64,000 nt of DNA from Megalonaias nervosa (taxonomy: Eukaryota; Mollusca; Bivalvia; Unionida; Unionidae), in contig JAECUM010093638.1 of the NCBI GenBank assembly GCA_016617855.1, positions 25,389-89,388 of the forward strand. Reading direction: 5' to 3'. Within the stretch, counting starts at the first letter, position 1. Every line of letters begins with the position of its first letter. Below are positions 59,646 through 64,000 of this stretch, in pieces. Below the pieces are notes generated by a model. The model ran no database searches. It was given only the letters and a program-made list of their open reading frames with translations, and had not been told where the DNA came from. Made by a program: the position numbers and the translations under genes.

Positions 59646-60067
59646 GACTTTGTATAGCGCCTAATCTTTAGAAGCTCTAAGCGCTTTACAACATTTGACG
59701 ACACTTAAAAAACATATATAATGATATGATTACAAAATTAAAAACAAACACCACGAAAGTAGAAACAGAAAATATGCTGTAAATATTTAAGGCAAGGATA
59801 CATTATTAGGTCTTTAAGTCTGTTCTTGCAGTTGAAATAAGTGAGTTTTAAGAGCGCTCTTGAATGAGATCACTGTGTCTTTGTGTCTAAGTGCAGTGGG
59901 CAATTCGTTCCACGTTGCTGGGCCCTGGTATGCAAAAGAGCGTTGTCCATATGATTTCATCTTCATAGTTGGAATAATGAGAATACGAGTGTCAGAAGAG
60001 GAGCGTAAGCATCTTGCGGGTGTGTACACATGGGTGAGGTCAGATAGGTATGTTGGACTGGAGCCCG

Positions 60068-60972
60068 TCAGTGAAACGTAGCACAGAGAACAAATTTTGT
60101 GTTTAATTCTGGATCGTATGGATAGCCAGTGTAGGGTACAGAGCAGGGAGAGGCGTGCTCTGATCGTGGTACTCTAAGGATGATTCGAGCAGCTGTATTT
60201 TGAACTTTTTGAAGTTTCTGAAGTAGATATTGACACGAACCAGACAGAATTGAGTTACAATAGTCCAGTCTTGAAAGTACTAAGGAACACACAAGTGTTT
60301 TAGTGGCATCAACTGAAAGATACTTACGAATGGAGCTGATTCGTCTCAGCTCAAGATATGCAGCCTTGCATATGTTCATGACATGTTGGTGCAACGAGAG
60401 AGTACTGTCGAGAGTAACACCTAGGTTTCGTACTGACTGTGTGAATTTGATGTTGATGTTGCTGATATTTATTGTTTGAGGTAAAGGATGTGAAAGAGAA
60501 AGTTTTTGTGTTGTAATCAGAATGGCTTCAGTTTTATCATCATTAATCTGCAGCTTGTTACATGTCATCCATGATTTCACATCGAAATGCACCTCTCTAC
60601 ACCTTGGATGGTAGCTTCAACTTCAGTTGGGTGGCTAGATTTGTATATTTGGGTGTCATCAGCATACAATTGGTGAGACACCGGATGATGATCTATGACA
60701 CATGAGTGTGGCTGAGTGTATAGAATGAAGAGAACAGGTCCAAGAACAGATCCCTGTGGAACACAACAACATAGATCAACTGGGCTGGAGTGTTTTCCAT
60801 TTGCAGACACAATTTGTGTCCTGTTGACCAAGTAGGACTTGAACCATAGTAAGGCTGTATCATGAATGCCAAATACATGCTGGAGACGGTAAAGTAATAT
60901 ATCATGGTCTATTGTGTCAAATGCTGCAGAAAAATCAAGGAGGGTGAGGACGGTAATCATTCCGCTATCCAA
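60068..60972 (-). pseudogene. LINE ORF2, reverse transcriptase
   Basis: Two overlapping open pieces (60577-60972 and 60068-60592) carry the palm motifs AFDTIDH (first catalytic D) and YADD (second and third), and the thumb. A frameshift lies between them near 60580. The CCCVPQGSVLGP motif is complete. Catalytic residues remain, but the gene cannot be read through. Confidence 0.85.
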
Positions 60973-61478
60973 AGCAGAGAGGTCATTAACTACTTTCAGA
61001 AGATTAGTTTTACTACTGTGGCAAGGGCGATATGCAGACTGTACATTGTTAAAAAGACTGTTTGAATTCAGATGAGATACAAGTTGGATAAAACAACTTT
61101 TTCTAAGATTTTTGACATGAATGGGAGATTAGAAACTAGGCGGTAGTTCTTTAAATCATTATGGTCGAGTGTTGGTTTCTTCAGCAGAGGCTTTACAAAG
61201 GCAGTTTTGAAAAATTATGGGAATTCCCCAGATGAGAGAGAGGTATTAATAACATCAGTTAGTGAAGGCAATATTGGATCTAAGCACTTAAGCAGAAGTG
61301 ATGTCGGAATTGGATCAAGTTCACATGACTTTGGTGCGCTCTTCATCACGATTGTACGTACTAAATCCATAGAGACAGGTTCAAATGCTGCTAACAGTTG
61401 CCGCTTAAATTCTGTATCGCAACTGTATGGTGACGATGAGTCAGTTGAAATTGTGTTGTCAAGCTTGTCTTAAATTGT

Positions 61479-62447
61479 TTATACTTTGTCATGGAAGAAA
61501 TTTGCAAACAGGTCCGGAAGGTTGACTAGACAGAAGGTAGTTGGAAGTGGTGTACATTTGTTCCTTGCCATTAGCTTGTTAGTAATCTCGAATAGCTCTT
61601 TGCAGCTGGAACTTTCCATGATCTTAGTACTATAGTGGGGTGATTTCGCTGTATGGACTGTGTTTGTGACATTCTTCTTAGTGGCTTCATGGATTTGCTT
61701 ATAAACAGTGAGTCTGGTGGAAAGCCAAAGTCTCTCAGCTTTACGGTGGTCTCTTTTAGCAGTGCGAAGCTGGTCCCTAACACTACTATACCACAGAGAC
61801 CACTTTTGAATTGATACTCTGCACTTGGTTGCTGGGGCATGTTTGTCAAGCAATGAATACAGGCAGTTATCAAGTTGTTCTGCTGTAGGAGGTAACCAAG
61901 TTTTTAGGTTTGCTTGGATGTCATGCATTAGTTGGGTTCTATTTATCATATGGAGGTTTCTCTTGGTAGCAAATAAAGGTGGAGGGTTAGGGACTGATAC
62001 GTCAGGATGGCATATAATGCAGAGATGGTCTGATGCAGGTTCGTGGGACACCAGGGAGGACTGTAGAATATTATCATCAGGTCTATAAAGAATCCAGTCT
62101 AAAATGTGACCATGTTTATGGGTGGGTTGGCTAACTGACTGTTTGAGGTTGAAAACGTGAATGGAATCTAGAAGTTTTGATGTGTATGGGTGTCCAAGAC
62201 AGTCAAAGTGAAAGTTGAAATCTCCAAGAATAATCAGGTTGTCACCTATTGAATTTCCATACTCCAGGAGATTCAGAAACTGCTCCAAAAAGAGAGATTC
62301 AGTCAACTTGTTTTTTCTACTAGGAGGAGGGCAGTAGAGGCAGAAAAAATGGACTGACCTTTGTTCCAGTGCGAGTGTGGTTTGGACTAGTTCAAACGAT
62401 GTGTGATAGAAATTGAAGGTTGTAGTGTGGTTAAGATGGTTGATCAT
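61479..62447 (-). pseudogene. LINE ORF2, endonuclease to linker
   Basis: 322-codon open piece of ORF2 from ATG 62447. The endonuclease core (ILGDFNFHFD with the metal-binding D and N, and SDHLCI with the catalytic SDH) is followed by a linker to LFANFFHDKV, the usual entry to the reverse transcriptase. The frame breaks at 61479, and the upstream catalytic part (TETWL) is in another piece. Confidence 0.8.
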
Positions 62448-62605
62448 AGAGTTCTTTGCGATGACAGCAATTCCACCTCTGTAAGAGTGGCAGGGGAACG
62501 ACTTGATGGTGTAAGCGGCAGGTGTTAGATCCGTGCACTTGGGTTCATCGCCTGATGTTTTTAGCCATGTTTCTGTCAGGAAGAAGAAGTAGTTATTCTT
62601 TTAAT

Positions 62606-64000
62606 TTGCTAAAGTACAAGTATATTGAGAATTTCTTACTGTCCATATTTGACCCTGTTAACTGAGACTTTGATTAGGAAAGTTTTGACAGAAGATGAGA
62701 CAGATGGACATCATTCAGAGAGTCTAGAAAAGAACTGTTATCCCCATCCCCAGGAAAACTGGGAAACAAAGTTTGGATTGATGGGTATGCAGGAGAATCT
62801 ACTTGTCCACCCATCTCTTCTCCTTAAATTTGCTTACTTACTATCTCCAGAAATCCATTAGATATCTTCATGGAAATGAAAGTTGGTATGCATTTGTATC
62901 ATGACTAGAACCATGATTACTGTAAAAACTGGAGGCTGCCTAATCAGCATTTTAAGAGCTATCCTCATTTTTGTTACAAATTGTGTCCATCCATCTGTCA
63001 GTCTCACTCTTCTTCATTTAATATCTCCAGAACTGTTTGAGATATTCGTGTGAAACTTGGTATACATTTGTATCATGACAAGAGTTTGTGTCCTGTTTAT
63101 GATTTGGCTTGTATGATTAGTACATTTAGAGCTATATCCCCATTTTTGAAAAATTTAATTGATATTTCATATTTTGCCAGGTGGTATTCCATAAGCACTC
63201 ACTGACAGGTCTAGTTGTTTTTGTTGTGGTTATTATTATTATTATTATTATTATTATTGTTGTTGTTGTTGTTGTTGTTGTTGTTATTATTATTATTGTT
63301 ATTTTCACAGCTGATGAACCAGGTCCCAGTGGGTTAACCAGTACACCTGCACAAGAGCATTCAGACTCTGAGAGATCATACAAAGGGACCCTACAGAAAA
63401 GGAAACCACAGAAATGGTCAGGCTACATTTTTATGTGGATTTGAAAGTACAAAACAAAGACAAGCTCTTCAAATTGGATTTGAGATCATCCCAAATGGAA
63501 CTGCATTAATCTGCCACTAAAAACGAAAATATAGTGCACGGAAAGCACAATTTTGATGATGCTGACCCCATTTTCACTTAACTCATTAACCCCTGTCACC
63601 TCGTTTATGCATCAGGAGGTAGTAGCCTACTTCCAAGCTCTGTAGTGTCAAGGTCATTTAAGATACACTAAAATTATTGGTATTATAGAATGGTAGACAA
63701 ATGTAGCTCTACCATGATACCAAATAATCTGAACTTTCTAGTTGCACTACAAAATACAGAGGGAACAACATAATTTTTTGGACCCGATTTTTTTCTACTC
63801 AAAATTCGTCCGTGGTTGGAATCCAATTTTGTGTCCGGACTTTGGACTTTTTGGCCTTAGATCTAGGGCAGACCAGTTTGAACTGTACACAGACAGGCGA
63901 ACATTTGCAAAAAATAGGATAAGATGGGCGTTTGGAATAAAAGGTGGTCTGGATACAAAAATGATGGGTCTGTTAAGCCCAAAAAAAAAAAAAAAAAAAA
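62606..64000. other. No gene; microsatellite and terminal poly-A
   Basis: (ATT)n(GTT)n(ATT)n at 63230-63300. A poly-A run reaches the window end from 63981 and may be the tail of a retrotransposed sequence. A weak two-fold repeat with the phrase GAAACTTGGTATACATTTGT / GAAAGTTGGTATGCATTTGT occurs near 62876 and 63051. No coding region recognised. Confidence 0.55.

Larger units (their letters stand above)
59611..62605 (-). mobile_element. CR1/L2-like LINE, 5' truncated
   Basis: A non-LTR retrotransposon on the minus strand. The endonuclease domain (about 62600-61900) shows LTETWL, HSYRGGIAVIAK, ILGDFNFHFD and SDHLCI. The reverse transcriptase (about 61210-60570) shows LLDFSAAFDTIDHDIL near 60936, PQGSVLGPVLF and YADDTQIY near 60660; then WMTCNKLQINDDKTEAI, NLGVTLDS, SRLDYCNS and a C-terminal SFAYQGPATWNELPTALR. 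The 3' end has GCGCTATACAAAGTCCTCAT followed by (TAA/ATT)n at 59608-59642, typical of L2-like tails. Frames are broken (main pieces 61479-62447, 60577-60972, 60068-60592, 59814-60029). The 5' end, including ORF1 and the start of the endonuclease, is missing beyond about 62605. Confidence 0.9.

Overview
The window is AT-rich animal DNA, most likely from a mollusc or another marine lophotrochozoan. The evidence is: single-exon C2H2 zinc-finger genes; several copies of two tRNA-headed SINE families; a CR1/L2-like LINE; Polinton/Maverick DNA; long TA, CA and CT microsatellites; and many minisatellites. There is no operon, bacterial gene, rRNA or functional tRNA. The taxon call is inference from repeat style only.

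Layout. 1-7.5 kb: a decayed Polinton on the minus strand, with a protein-primed B-family DNA polymerase (about 1.5-4.9 kb) in at least nine frame fragments, a BIR-like (inhibitor-of-apoptosis) fragment, a lysine/glutamate-rich frame, a Q/E-rich coiled-coil protein and a bidirectional promoter-like gap. 7.5-17 kb: sparse sequence with a nine-finger C2H2 gene, a ruined Ty3/Gypsy pol fragment and small tandem repeats. 17.2-21.9 kb: a TIR-bounded element without recognisable protein, set between TA microsatellites; its arms carry 51-bp tandem units and CRE palindromes, its core is two long minisatellites, and a third single arm lies at 57.5-59.2 kb. 22-30 kb: microsatellites, a 156-bp hairpin MITE, a SINE with clear target-site duplication and a hAT-type MITE. 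30.4-31.6 kb: a 13-finger C2H2 gene made by duplication of a six-finger block. 32-44.5 kb: SINEs, two 24-bp arrays, a 62-bp minisatellite and a second, diverged piece of the Polinton (39.0-39.6 kb, perhaps also 37.0-37.4 kb).

44.5-51.7 kb is the most unusual part: a 7.2-kb imperfect palindrome. Each arm carries the same B-family DNA polymerase gene, unrelated in detail to the Polinton one, plus a small unidentified gene converging on its 3' end. The arms differ by substitutions and private indels, yet share two polymerase frameshifts and one stop in the small gene. 52-56 kb: a third copy of the Leu-like SINE, minisatellites and another 13-finger C2H2 gene. 57.5-59.2 kb: the third TIR-family arm. 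59.6-62.6 kb: a 5'-truncated LINE on the minus strand.

The three zinc-finger frames are the only plausible intact host genes. Almost everything else is mobile or tandem DNA, mostly inactivated. All similarity calls come from reading motifs by eye; no search was run.
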